Shown here piece by piece: positions 1 through 5,839 of a stretch of 5,839 nucleotides of DNA. Position 1 is the stretch's first letter. Each line of letters starts with the position of its first letter. The position numbers were made by a program, and so were the translations under genes. The notes beneath the pieces are model-generated. The model did no database searches and was not told the origin of the DNA. It saw only the letters and a list, made by a program, of their open reading frames with translations. Origin of the DNA: Betaproteobacteria bacterium (GTDB lineage Bacteria > Pseudomonadota > Gammaproteobacteria > Burkholderiales > Burkholderiaceae_C); the NCBI GenBank assembly GCA_005884255.1, contig VBDL01000215.1:1-5839 (forward strand), read 5' to 3'.

Positions 1-509
1 GCGTCGTCGTGCTGCACCAGCTCGGCAACCATGGGCCCGCGTACTACAAGCGCTATCCGCCGGAATTGCGGCGCTTCACGCCGACCTGCGATACGCCCGA
101 GCTGCGCCGCTGCACGCGCGAAGAGATCGTCAACGCCTACGACAACGCGCTGCTCGCCACCGACCACTTCCTGGCGCAGACGATCGCGCTGCTGCAGCGC
201 CTGTCCGCCACGCATGACACGGCGCTGCTGTACGTGTCGGACCACGGCGAATCGCTCGGCGAGAACAACATCTACCTGCACGGCCTGCCGTATGCGATCG
301 CGCCGCGCGAGCAGACCGAGGTGCCGATGCTGATGTGGTTCTCCGACGGCTTCGCCAAGAGCCGCGGGCTCGACCTCGCTTGCCTTGTTCAGCGCGCGAA
401 AGAGCCGACGAGCCACGACCATCTGTTCCACTCCATCCTGGGCCTGTTGGACGTGAGGACGTCGGTGTACGAACCCGCGTGGGACCTGACTGCTTCTTGC
501 CGGCGATAG
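1..509 (+). CDS. eptA: EptA-type phosphoethanolamine transferase, C-terminal part (5' end outside window)
   Basis: Inner-membrane enzymes of this family (sulfatase/alkaline phosphatase fold, periplasmic catalytic domain) move phosphoethanolamine from phosphatidylethanolamine to lipid A, lowering surface charge and polymyxin binding. Only the last ~168 codons are here, read from base 3. The visible catalytic-domain motifs are LHQLGNHGPAYYKRYP at the start (a conserved substrate-pocket His), then DHGESLGE (the Asp-His zinc ligands) and YLHGLPYAIAP with a further conserved His. The tail, DHLFHSILGLLDVRTSVYEP...SCRR, is a typical intact C-terminus ending in TAG at 507-509. The nucleophile Thr and the N-terminal membrane helices lie upstream of the window. 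The next gene starts 10 bp later on the same strand, so they are probably co-transcribed. EptA/PmrC fits better than EptB or OpgE from the HGLPYAIAP and VRTSVYEP stretches, but lipid A as acceptor is inferred from family, not shown. Confidence 0.9.
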   Translation, partial: VVVLHQLGNHGPAYYKRYPPELRRFTPTCDTPELRRCTREEIVNAYDNALLATDHFLAQTIALLQRLSATHDTALLYVSDHGESLGENNIYLHGLPYAIAPREQTEVPMLMWFSDGFAKSRGLDLACLVQRAKEPTSHDHLFHSILGLLDVRTSVYEPAWDLTASCRR

Positions 510-519
510 ACTGCGGCGC

Positions 520-1250
<731 letters not shown>

Positions 1251-1254
<4 letters not shown>

Positions 1255-1457
1255 GCGAAAGCGAGCTGATCGTGCAGATGCTGCGCGCACCGGCGCAGCG
1301 GCTCGCACGGCGAGCGCAGCGCGTAGCCGAAGCAGTCATCGGCGTAGTGCGCGTCGCGCTGCAGCCGCGCCAAGTCCACGTGCCGGCCCTCGGCGGCCAT
1401 CAGCCATTTGAAGTCGACGAGTTCCAGCAGCTCCGGCTGGGTGGTGATGTGGTCCAT
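1251..1457 (-). CDS. small uncharacterised protein, 68 aa
   Basis: I do not recognise a characterised family. The product (MDHITTQPELLELVDFKWLM...) is a small soluble protein, acidic at the N-terminal half, with a helical pattern (LLELVDFKWLMAAEG, then VDLARLQRD), two Cys in the C-terminal half and a basic LRRCAQHLHDQL tail. It has no signal peptide or membrane helix. The frame is open upstream to 1568, but the ATG at 1455-1457 is preferred because GAGGGAG lies directly before it (GAGG core 5 nt from the ATG), and the upstream extension reads through the regulatory gap with atypical composition. The LELVDFKWLMAAEG wording resembles short hypothetical proteins I associate with Burkholderiales, from memory and not checked. 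It is convergent with the dioxygenase (stop codons share CTAA, 1251-1254) and divergent from the peptidase gene. Confidence 0.68.
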
Positions 1458-1459
1458 GG

Positions 1460-1466
1460 CTCCCTC
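1460..1466 (-). promoter_or_regulatory. ribosome binding site deciding the start of the 68-aa gene
   Basis: On the minus strand GAGGGAG precedes ATG (1457-1455) by 2 nt, with the GAGG core 5 nt away. It is the best Shine-Dalgarno match in the window and is the reason for choosing the short form of the gene over a start at 1568. Confidence 0.6.
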
Positions 1467-1517
1467 GGATGTGACATCTCGATGCTTCAAAGTTAGCCCG
1501 CTGCGCCGAGAAATGCA

Positions 1518-1568
1518 TAGCTCATGTAGGGGACGACAAGCACCTAGTTCATGGGGAGGCACCAGCAT
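1518..1568 (+). promoter_or_regulatory. tandem direct repeat TAGYTCATG, candidate activator binding site
   Basis: TAGCTCATG at 1518-1526 and TAGTTCATG at 1545-1553 start exactly 27 bp apart. Similarity continues into the following bases (TAGGGGACG-ACAAGCA versus GGGGAGGCACCAGCA, with small gaps). The second copy overlaps where the -35 region of the candidate peptidase promoter would lie. That arrangement is common for activators of the response-regulator or LuxR type, but no regulator is visible here. The region is the 154-bp gap between two divergent genes, so the site could serve either. Confidence 0.45.
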
Positions 1569-1569
1569 T

Positions 1570-1575
1570 TAGACT
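1570..1575 (+). promoter_or_regulatory. possible -10 box for the S10 peptidase gene
   Basis: TAGACT matches TATAAT at 4 of 6 positions and lies about 36 bp before the ATG at 1612. No good -35 hexamer sits 16-18 bp upstream; instead that position is occupied by the second direct repeat, suggesting activator dependence. This is a weak call made by eye. Confidence 0.3.
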
Positions 1576-1611
1576 GCGCCCACGTCCAACAAACCCAGTG
1601 AGACCCGCCAC

Positions 1612-3195
1612 ATGACCGAGCCCACGAAGCCCACGGCAGAAGCGAATTCCGACGAAGCGAAGAAGCGCCAGCGCGAGCAGGTGGAAAAGTTGCTCGCCGA
1701 AGCGCCGGTGACCAGCGACGGCAGCGCGCAGATCGGCGGCCGGCGCATGAACTACACGGTGAGCGCGGCCTTCGTGCCGGTGATGCCACCGCCGCTGGCC
1801 GATGACTTCGGCCAGCCGCAGGCGGCGATCTTCACCACCGCCTATCAGCTGAACGCGCCCCCAGGCGACCGCAAGCGGTCGCCGCCCCCCGAGGGGGTGA
1901 GTCAACCTTGGGGCGGCCCGGCGGTTGACTCGGACGCGCCGGCGCCGCGGCCGGTGTGCTTCGTGTTCAACGGCGGGCCGGGCTCGTCGTCGGTGTGGTT
2001 ACACCTCGGGGCGCTGGGCCCGAAGCGCGTGACGATCAATGACGACGGCACGATGCCGCCGCCGCCCTACCAGGTGGGTGACAACCCGGACTCCTGGTTC
2101 GAGCACCTCGACCTCGTCTTCATCGATCCGCCGCACACCGGCTATTCGCTCAGTGCGAGCGACGATGCGCGCAAGAAGATGCTCAGCGTCGATGGCGACG
2201 TCGATGCGCTGGCCGAAGCCGTGCGCGCCTGGCTGGCGCGCAACAAGCGCTGGAATTCGCCGGTGTACCTGGCCGGCGAGAGCTACGGCACCACGCGCGG
2301 CGCGGCGTTGGCCGACAAGCTGCACGAGCTCGGCGTGGCGCTGTCGGGGCTCATCCTCGTGTCCTGCGCAATGGACCTGCAGTCGCTCGTGTTTGCGCCG
2401 CGCAACGACCTGCCGTATGCACTGTTCCTGCCCGCCTTCGCCGGCGTCGCGCAGTACCACGGCAAGCTCGGCGGCCCGCAATCGGAATCACCGCGAGCTG
2501 CGCGCACCGCCGCCGAGGCCTTCGTCGCCGAGGACTATCTCGGCGCCTTGCACCAGGGCGCACGGCTGGAGGGCAAGGCGCGCACGCGCATCGCCAAGCG
2601 CATCGCCGAGCTCACGGGCCTGCATCAAGCCTTGGTCGAAGAGAAGAACCTGCGCCTGAACGACACCGATTTCTTCTTCGAGCTGTTGCGCGACCAGGGC
2701 CGCATCGTGGGCCGCCTGGAGGCGCGCGTCACCGGCCCGATGGCCGCGCGCCGCACGCGCGACTGGGAATTCGACCCCGGCCTGGAGGCGCTGCTCGGCC
2801 CCTACACGATGGCCGCGCAAGCCTATCTGGCCGAGCTTGGCCTGCCGACGCAGCGGCGCTACGAAGTGTTCTCGATGGAAGTGAACAAGGCCTGGGACTG
2901 GAACCGCCGGGAGGGCGGCGAACCGGGCCGCGGCAACCAGTACGCCACCACCAGCGGCGACCTGGCGCGCGCGCTGCGCCGCAACCCGCACCTGCGCGTG
3001 CTGGTGGCCAGCGGCCACTACGACCTCGGCACGCCTTATGCGGCCACCGACTGGTCGCTGGCGCAACTGGACGCCCCGGCGGACGTGCTCACACGCGTCG
3101 AGCACCACTACTACGACGCGGGGCACATGATGTACACGCGCGAGGCCGACCTGAAGAAGCTCAAGGACGATCTTGCCCGCTGGCTCAGCGCCTGA
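1612..3195 (+). CDS. S10 family peptidase (serine carboxypeptidase-like)
   Basis: A 527-aa alpha/beta-hydrolase of the serine carboxypeptidase family, which removes C-terminal residues from peptides. FNGGPGSSSVWLHLGALGP (120-137) is the S10 oxyanion/N-terminal signature. GESYGTTRG carries the nucleophile Ser224, SGHYDLGTP the acid Asp471, and YDAGHMMY the base His505, so the triad is complete. DLVFIDPPHTGYS (167-179) is also family-typical. The N-terminus (MTEPTKPTAEANSDEAKKRQREQ) is hydrophilic with no signal peptide, although S10 enzymes are usually exported, so localisation is uncertain. The ATG at 1612 has GTGAG 9 nt upstream; the next in-frame Met (residue 46) would delete well-matched N-terminal sequence. 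Residues 85-107 are encoded by a palindromic repeat that looks inserted just before the core domain. It is transcribed alone, with a candidate terminator 15 bp downstream. Bacterial S10 substrates are poorly known. Confidence 0.92.
   Translation: MTEPTKPTAEANSDEAKKRQREQVEKLLAEAPVTSDGSAQIGGRRMNYTVSAAFVPVMPPPLADDFGQPQAAIFTTAYQLNAPPGDRKRSPPPEGVSQPWGGPAVDSDAPAPRPVCFVFNGGPGSSSVWLHLGALGPKRVTINDDGTMPPPPYQVGDNPDSWFEHLDLVFIDPPHTGYSLSASDDARKKMLSVDGDVDALAEAVRAWLARNKRWNSPVYLAGESYGTTRGAALADKLHELGVALSGLILVSCAMDLQSLVFAPRNDLPYALFLPAFAGVAQYHGKLGGPQSESPRAARTAAEAFVAEDYLGALHQGARLEGKARTRIAKRIAELTGLHQALVEEKNLRLNDTDFFFELLRDQGRIVGRLEARVTGPMAARRTRDWEFDPGLEALLGPYTMAAQAYLAELGLPTQRRYEVFSMEVNKAWDWNRREGGEPGRGNQYATTSGDLARALRRNPHLRVLVASGHYDLGTPYAATDWSLAQLDAPADVLTRVEHHYYDAGHMMYTREADLKKLKDDLARWLSA
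1864..1931. repeat. palindromic repeat element inserted in frame in the peptidase gene
   Basis: Three nested inverted repeats pack into 68 bp. GGCGACCGC (1864-1872) pairs with GCGGTCGCC (1875-1883) around AA. GAGTCAACC (1899-1907) pairs perfectly with GGTTGACTC (1923-1931) around a 15-nt loop. GCCGCCCC (1881-1888) can pair with GGGGCGGC (1910-1917). The CCCCCCGAGGGGG...CTTGGGGCGGCCCGGC pattern resembles an intergenic repeat I associate with Burkholderiales genomes (recollection, not checked). Translated, it gives GDRKRSPPPEGVSQPWGGPAVDS, low-complexity and unlike the surrounding peptidase sequence. It leaves the reading frame intact. Confidence 0.7.
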
Positions 3196-3207
3196 GTCAG
3201 AACGCCA

Positions 3208-3231
3208 ATATCGGCGCTCCGGCGCCGATTT
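3208..3231 (+). terminator. candidate terminator after the S10 peptidase gene
   Basis: ATCGGCGC (3210-3217) pairs perfectly with GCGCCGAT (3222-3229) around TCCG, starting 15 bp after the TGA. Only a short T run (TTT, 3229-3231) follows, so intrinsic termination would be modest. The hairpin has no other obvious role at this position. Confidence 0.55.
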
Positions 3232-3252
3232 CGGTGAGCAATCGTTGCCGCA

Positions 3253-3280
3253 TTGACAAATATCCCCAGCAGTGGACGAT
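3253..3280 (+). promoter_or_regulatory. possible sigma-70 promoter for the antiporter gene
   Basis: A perfect TTGACA lies at 3253-3258 in a locally AT-richer stretch. A poor -10 candidate (GACGAT, 3275-3280, 3 of 6 matches) follows with a 16-bp spacer. It lies about 80 bp before the antiporter ATG and downstream of the candidate terminator, so the location is sensible, but the -10 is weak. Confidence 0.3.
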
Positions 3281-3302
3281 GCAGTTGCCATCCGGTTACG
3301 GT

Positions 3303-3336
3303 CCCGGGCCGGTAGACAGGCGACAGTCCGGCCGGG
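3303..3336 (+). other. leader hairpin upstream of the antiporter gene
   Basis: CCCGGGCCGG (3303-3312) pairs with CCGGCCGGG (3328-3336) with one bulged G, enclosing a 15-nt loop TAGACAGGCGACAGT. It would be in the 5' UTR, ending 24 nt before the ATG. It matches no riboswitch consensus I can complete. There is no good Shine-Dalgarno next to the ATG. Confidence 0.35.
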
Positions 3337-3360
3337 TGGAAACAACCGCTCGCCCGAACA

Positions 3361-4590
3361 ATGCCCGACAACCTGCTGAGCTGGATCACCCTGCCGTGGA
3401 CGCTGCGACCCGACACCCTGCTCGGCGCCACGCTGCTGCTCATCCTCGCCGCGCTGCTGGGTGAGGTGGTGTGGCGCGCGCTGCGCTGGCCGCGCCTGAT
3501 GGGTTACTGCATCGTCGGCACGGTGCTCGCGCTGTCCGGCGGCGGCCTGCACCCGATGGGGCCACCCACGGCCTTGCGCCTGGCCGTCGACGTGGCGCTG
3601 TCGCTGCTGCTGTTCGATGCCGGCTCGCGCCTGAACCTGCGCTGGCTGCGCAGCAACTCGCTGCTGCTGGCCACGAGCCTGGCCGAATCGGTGTTGTCGG
3701 CCATTGCCGTCTACATGGTGGCGCGGCTGTTCGAGGCGCCGGTGGTGGTGAGCCTGGCGCTGGCGCTGGTGGGCATGAGCGTGTCGCCCGGTGTGGTGCT
3801 GCGCGTCGTCAGCGAGTGCCACGCGGCCGGCCAGGTGAGCGAGCGCGTGATGGCCTTGTCGACGCTCAACACCTTGTACGCCGTGCTCGCCGGCCGCCTG
3901 CTGCACGGCTGGCTGCAGGTGGACAGTGCCGACGAGGTGTGGGGCGAGCTGGCGCGCGCGCTGTTCTCGTTCTGCGGCTCCTTCTTGCTCGGCGCGGGGC
4001 TGGCCATCGCGGTCGCGGTGATCGCGCGGCGGCTGGATCTGCGCAACGAGAACTCGACGATGCTGCTGCTCGGCTTCGTGCTGCTCGCGCTGGTGATCGC
4101 GAAGACGCTGCAGCTGTCGACGCTGCTGGTGCCGCTGGTGGCCGGCATCTGGCTGCGCAACGGCAGCGCACGGCCGTGGGTGTGGCCACGCCACTTCGGC
4201 ACGGCCGGCGGCGTGCTCGTGCTGGTGCTGTTCGTCGCGGTGGGCTCGGCGTGGTCGCCGGCCGTGGTGATGGAAGGCGGCAAGCTCGCAGCAGCCGTGC
4301 TGGCGGCGCGCTTTGCGGCGAAAACGCTGGTGGTGGTGGCGCTCGCACGGCCGAGCGGCGTGTCGCTGCGCCAGGCGCTGGCGCTGTCCGTGTCGCTGCT
4401 GCCGCTGTCGGCCACCGCGTGGGTGATGATGCTCGACCTCGCCGCCGTGCCGAGCCCGTGGGTGCGCGAGCTGATGCCGGCCTTCCTGTCGGCGCTGGCC
4501 TGGATGGCCCTGCTCTGCTCGGCCCGCTGGCCGTGCTCTACGGCTTGCGCTATGCGCGCGAGATCGATACCGGCGAGATGGGAAGGCTGA
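3361..4590 (+). CDS. cation:proton antiporter (CPA2/Kef-like), C-terminus frameshifted
   Basis: A multi-spanning inner-membrane protein resembling the Na+/H+ (K+/H+) exchanger domain of the CPA2 family, which exchanges monovalent cations for protons. Hydrophobic segments recur along almost its whole length (about residues 20-38, 47-60, 71-86, 98-122, 126-140, 200-222, 232-262, 282-300, 306-328, 338-360, 370-385). LLLFDAGSRLNLRWLR (82-97) matches the conserved acidic stretch of the family, and GMSVSPGVVLRVV (138-150) the discontinuous-helix region. There is no RCK/TrkA-N regulatory domain. As written it ends at 4590 with SARWPCSTACAMRARSIPARWEG, which is not membrane-like. From about 4515 the -1 frame gives LLGPLAVLYGLRYAREIDTGEMGRLK, ending at 4595, which completes the last helix. 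One base therefore seems missing near 4513-4520. Ion specificity is not readable from the sequence. Confidence 0.85.
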   Translation: MPDNLLSWITLPWTLRPDTLLGATLLLILAALLGEVVWRALRWPRLMGYCIVGTVLALSGGGLHPMGPPTALRLAVDVALSLLLFDAGSRLNLRWLRSNSLLLATSLAESVLSAIAVYMVARLFEAPVVVSLALALVGMSVSPGVVLRVVSECHAAGQVSERVMALSTLNTLYAVLAGRLLHGWLQVDSADEVWGELARALFSFCGSFLLGAGLAIAVAVIARRLDLRNENSTMLLLGFVLLALVIAKTLQLSTLLVPLVAGIWLRNGSARPWVWPRHFGTAGGVLVLVLFVAVGSAWSPAVVMEGGKLAAAVLAARFAAKTLVVVALARPSGVSLRQALALSVSLLPLSATAWVMMLDLAAVPSPWVRELMPAFLSALAWMALLCSARWPCSTACAMRARSIPARWEG

Positions 4591-4595
4591 AATGA
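4515..4595 (+). other. out-of-frame true C-terminus of the antiporter (frameshift tail)
   Basis: In the frame running 4515-4595 the sequence encodes LLGPLAVLYGLRYAREIDTGEMGRLK and a TGA. It joins naturally to FLSALAWMALL read in the main frame to 4515, producing a final hydrophobic helix and a charged cytoplasmic tail. There is no heptanucleotide slippery site in CTGCTCTGCTCGG, so programmed frameshifting is unlikely; a one-base deletion or sequencing/assembly error is the simplest reading. Confidence 0.72.
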
Positions 4596-4598
4596 GAC

Positions 4599-4612
4599 CG
4601 ACGCGAGCGTCG
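4599..4612. terminator. short hairpin just after the antiporter stop
   Basis: CGACGC (4599-4604) pairs with GCGTCG (4607-4612) around GA, 4 bp beyond the corrected TGA. There is no T run on either strand. It may help end antiporter transcription, but as a terminator it is weak. Confidence 0.25.
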
Positions 4613-4651
4613 TCTATCGGCCCAATGCAGTCGATGGTGATGAACGGGCGG

Positions 4652-4756
4652 AATCAGGCCGCCGGGGCGCTGTGCGCCGCTCATGTCCCCCGAGCCGGGC
4701 TCTCGCCCGGCTCTCCTCCTTTACTTCGCTCTGCACAACGCCCCGCCGACCTGATC
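4652..4756 (-). repeat. structured repeat, left copy (sense on minus strand)
   Basis: The outer arms 4652-4675 and 4733-4756 are complementary at 20 of 24 positions. On the minus strand, three of the four mismatches become G-U pairs. Inside, read on the minus strand, come GAAGTAAAGGAGGAG, a hairpin with a perfect 9-bp stem (4692-4700 with 4705-4713, TCTC loop on the plus strand), and CGGGGGACATGAGCGG. The same order of elements occurs in the right copy on the opposite strand. It lies between two converging genes. Confidence 0.72.
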
Positions 4757-4801
4757 GGGCACCGTCGAAACACTTCGACGAGGTCAAACCCCGTTGCCAG
4801 A
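4757..4801. repeat. linker between the two inverted repeats, with its own hairpin
   Basis: CGTCGAA (4763-4769) pairs with TTCGACG (4774-4780) around ACAC. Flanking GACCT (4748-4752) and AGGTC (4781-4785) could extend it, competing with the right arm of the left copy. No open reading frame with coding character runs through it. Confidence 0.45.
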
Positions 4802-4901
4802 CGAGGGTGTCGGGTGACCGGCGTAGTGAAGTCAAGGAGGAGGGCTTGGCCGCAGGCCAAGGCCGGGGGACATGAACGGAGCCGGTCACCCGGCGCCCTC
4901 G
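4802..4901 (+). repeat. structured repeat, right copy (sense on plus strand)
   Basis: The outer arms 4802-4822 and 4881-4901 are complementary at 19 of 21 positions, and both mismatches (4808/4895 and 4810/4893) are U-G pairs on the plus strand. Between them are GAAGTCAAGGAGGAG (4828-4842), an inner hairpin CTTGGCC (4845-4851) with GGCCAAG (4855-4861), and CGGGGGACATGAACGG. The single-stranded blocks are almost identical to those of the left copy, while the hairpin sequence differs but keeps its fold. This looks like a dispersed REP/BIME-type or structured-RNA repeat. Confidence 0.75.
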
Positions 4902-4948
4902 GCCCGTACGGACCGGCAGCAATGGACCGAACTGTGACGTCGAATGTG

Positions 4949-5839
4949 TCATGGCGCGGCCTCCGCCATCTGCCGCGCGATGCGCTCCACCACCGTGGCC
5001 ACGTCGGGCAGCGTGTCTTCGTACAGCGGACGCAGCGGCAGCACCACGCCGCCGTCAGTGCGGAAGAGATGTCCGGCTGAGCCGATGCCGGGCGTCGACA
5101 CGGGAATGAAGACGACCTCGCCTGCGGGCACCTCCAGCGCAGGATGGCCGAGGACCACGCGCGGCAGCGAAGTGAGCGGTACGGCGGGCGCGGGGCCGAA
5201 GCTGCTGGTCCACAGCAGCAGGTCCACCGCGCCGTCATCCAGCAGCCGTTGCGCATCGAAGCGCAGCGGATCGTGCTCCAGCCCGGCGCGGCCGGCATGC
5301 GTGCGCAGCGGTAGCCCCGACAGCCAGGTGGCCACCTGGTTGGCGCTGTAGGCGCCGTCGCTGCCCCCGAGCGAGAACGACGCGGCGCGCGTGTGGCGGT
5401 TGAGTGTGGCCACGAGCTGCTGCACGGCCTCGGCGATTAGCGCGCCGTGCGCTGGCAGTTGCGCGGCCTCCGATACGATCACAGCGTAGCGCGCGCCGCG
5501 CAGCCGCTCGGCCAGCGCGGCGAGCGCGGCATCGGCATCGATCACGAGGCGCCCGGCCACCAAGGCGTTGAGCAACGCCAGCGTGTCGAACAGGTCGCCT
5601 TGCGCGGCGATCGCTTCGCTGGTCACGCCGGGCAGGCCCTGCAACGCCGCGTCGGGCGCCGCATCGACGAACACCACGTGGCGCTGCGCGACCAGGTCTT
5701 CGCCAATGCCGCAGCGGCGAAAGAACTCCGGGTAGTGCTCGGTGGGCGAAGTGCCCAGGCAGATGATCAGGTCGGCGCGGTTGCGCAGCTCCGCGAGCGT
5801 CGTGTAGAAGACGCCGCGATCCTGCTGCGCGCGCAGGCC
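4949..5839 (-). CDS. fhcB: formylmethanofuran dehydrogenase subunit B-like protein FhcB, C-terminal part (5' end outside window)
   Basis: The frame stays open from the right edge to TGA at 4951-4949, giving 296 residues of a protein usually a little over 400. The edge begins GLRAQQDRGVFYTTLAELRNRADLIICLGTSPTEHYPEFFRRCG, the nucleotide-binding-like core of the molybdopterin-oxidoreductase fold in FwdB/FmdB/FhcB. The C-terminus has SLPRVVLGHPALE, VFIPVSTPGIGSAGHLFRTDGGVVLPLRPL. In methylotrophic bacteria FhcABCD releases formate from formyl-tetrahydromethanopterin via a methanofuran analogue; FhcB descends from the archaeal catalytic subunit but is thought to have lost the redox cofactors and serves structurally. 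An internal GTG at 5677 is not the start: coding character continues upstream. The rest of the fhc cluster would lie to the right. The gene converges with the antiporter across the repeat region. The archaeal enzyme is an alternative name, unlikely in this context. Confidence 0.85.
   Translation of the reverse strand, partial: GLRAQQDRGVFYTTLAELRNRADLIICLGTSPTEHYPEFFRRCGIGEDLVAQRHVVFVDAAPDAALQGLPGVTSEAIAAQGDLFDTLALLNALVAGRLVIDADAALAALAERLRGARYAVIVSEAAQLPAHGALIAEAVQQLVATLNRHTRAASFSLGGSDGAYSANQVATWLSGLPLRTHAGRAGLEHDPLRFDAQRLLDDGAVDLLLWTSSFGPAPAVPLTSLPRVVLGHPALEVPAGEVVFIPVSTPGIGSAGHLFRTDGGVVLPLRPLYEDTLPDVATVVERIARQMAEAAP

Noticed and set aside
1458..1568. Longer 105-aa version of the small minus-strand gene starting at 1568
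   Set aside because: The extension covers the direct repeats and lacks a ribosome binding site, whereas the ATG at 1457 has GAGGGAG just upstream.
3303..3345. Resemblance of GGCGACAGTCCGG to part of the FMN riboswitch
   Set aside because: The other conserved FMN elements are absent and the downstream gene is an antiporter, not a riboflavin gene.
2488..4194. Very long minus-strand open frame (568 codons) antisense to the peptidase and antiporter
   Set aside because: Its product is Gln/His/Arg-rich low complexity, it crosses two well-supported genes and the gap between them, and it is what high third-position GC of the plus-strand genes yields on the opposite strand.
4505..4525. Programmed -1 ribosomal frameshift in the antiporter
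   Set aside because: No X-XXY-YYZ slippery heptamer and no positioned downstream pseudoknot are seen; a deletion or sequencing error is simpler.
4592..5080. Plus-strand open frame of 162 codons after the antiporter
   Set aside because: It runs through the inverted repeats and then antisense to fhcB, has no ribosome binding site and has no recognisable protein character.
4681..5298. Minus-strand open frame of 205 codons overlapping fhcB and the repeats
   Set aside because: Its first half is an out-of-frame reading of fhcB and its tail is a translation of the repeat. The LLDFTTPVTRHPRLATGFDLVEVF stretch may recur in databases as a spurious protein because the repeat is dispersed.

Overview
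The window is GC-rich, densely coding DNA with strong G/C preference at third codon positions. The protein types and the flanking repeat style suggest a betaproteobacterium of the Burkholderiales (Rubrivivax / Methylibium / Leptothrix-like). The right-hand gene appears to be fhcB, a subunit of the formyltransferase/hydrolase complex of the tetrahydromethanopterin C1 pathway, which suggests a methylotroph or formaldehyde-detoxifying member of that group. The taxonomic placement is inference from protein and repeat character; no rRNA or other marker gene is present.

Layout, left to right. (1) 1-509 (+): C-terminal part of an EptA-type phosphoethanolamine transferase. (2) 520-1254 (+): a complete 2OG-Fe(II) dioxygenase of the 2OG-Fe_Oxy_2 type, 10 bp downstream and probably co-transcribed. 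(3) 1251-1457 (-): a 68-aa uncharacterised small protein whose stop codon overlaps that of the dioxygenase. (4) 1458-1611: a divergent regulatory gap with two 27-bp-spaced copies of TAGYTCATG and a possible -10 box. (5) 1612-3195 (+): an S10-family serine carboxypeptidase-like protein with all three catalytic residues; a palindromic repeat is inserted in frame near its N-terminus. (6) 3196-3360: candidate terminator, possible promoter and a leader hairpin. (7) 3361-4590 (+): a CPA2-like cation:proton antiporter whose last 25 or so codons are out of frame because one base appears to be missing near 4513-4520. (8) 4591-4948: a convergent intergenic region filled by two inverted copies of a roughly 100-nt structured repeat (4652-4756 and 4802-4901). 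(9) 4949-5839 (-): the C-terminal two thirds of FhcB, running off the right edge.

The genes do not form one pathway. The left pair could be an envelope-modification gene with a passenger hydroxylase; the peptidase and antiporter look like separate transcription units; fhcB belongs to a C1 operon mostly outside the window. The most interesting material is repetitive and structural: the in-frame palindromic insertion in the peptidase, the inverted pair of RNA-like repeats whose outer stems are kept by G-U pairs on the sense strand of each copy, and the direct-repeat regulatory site before the peptidase.
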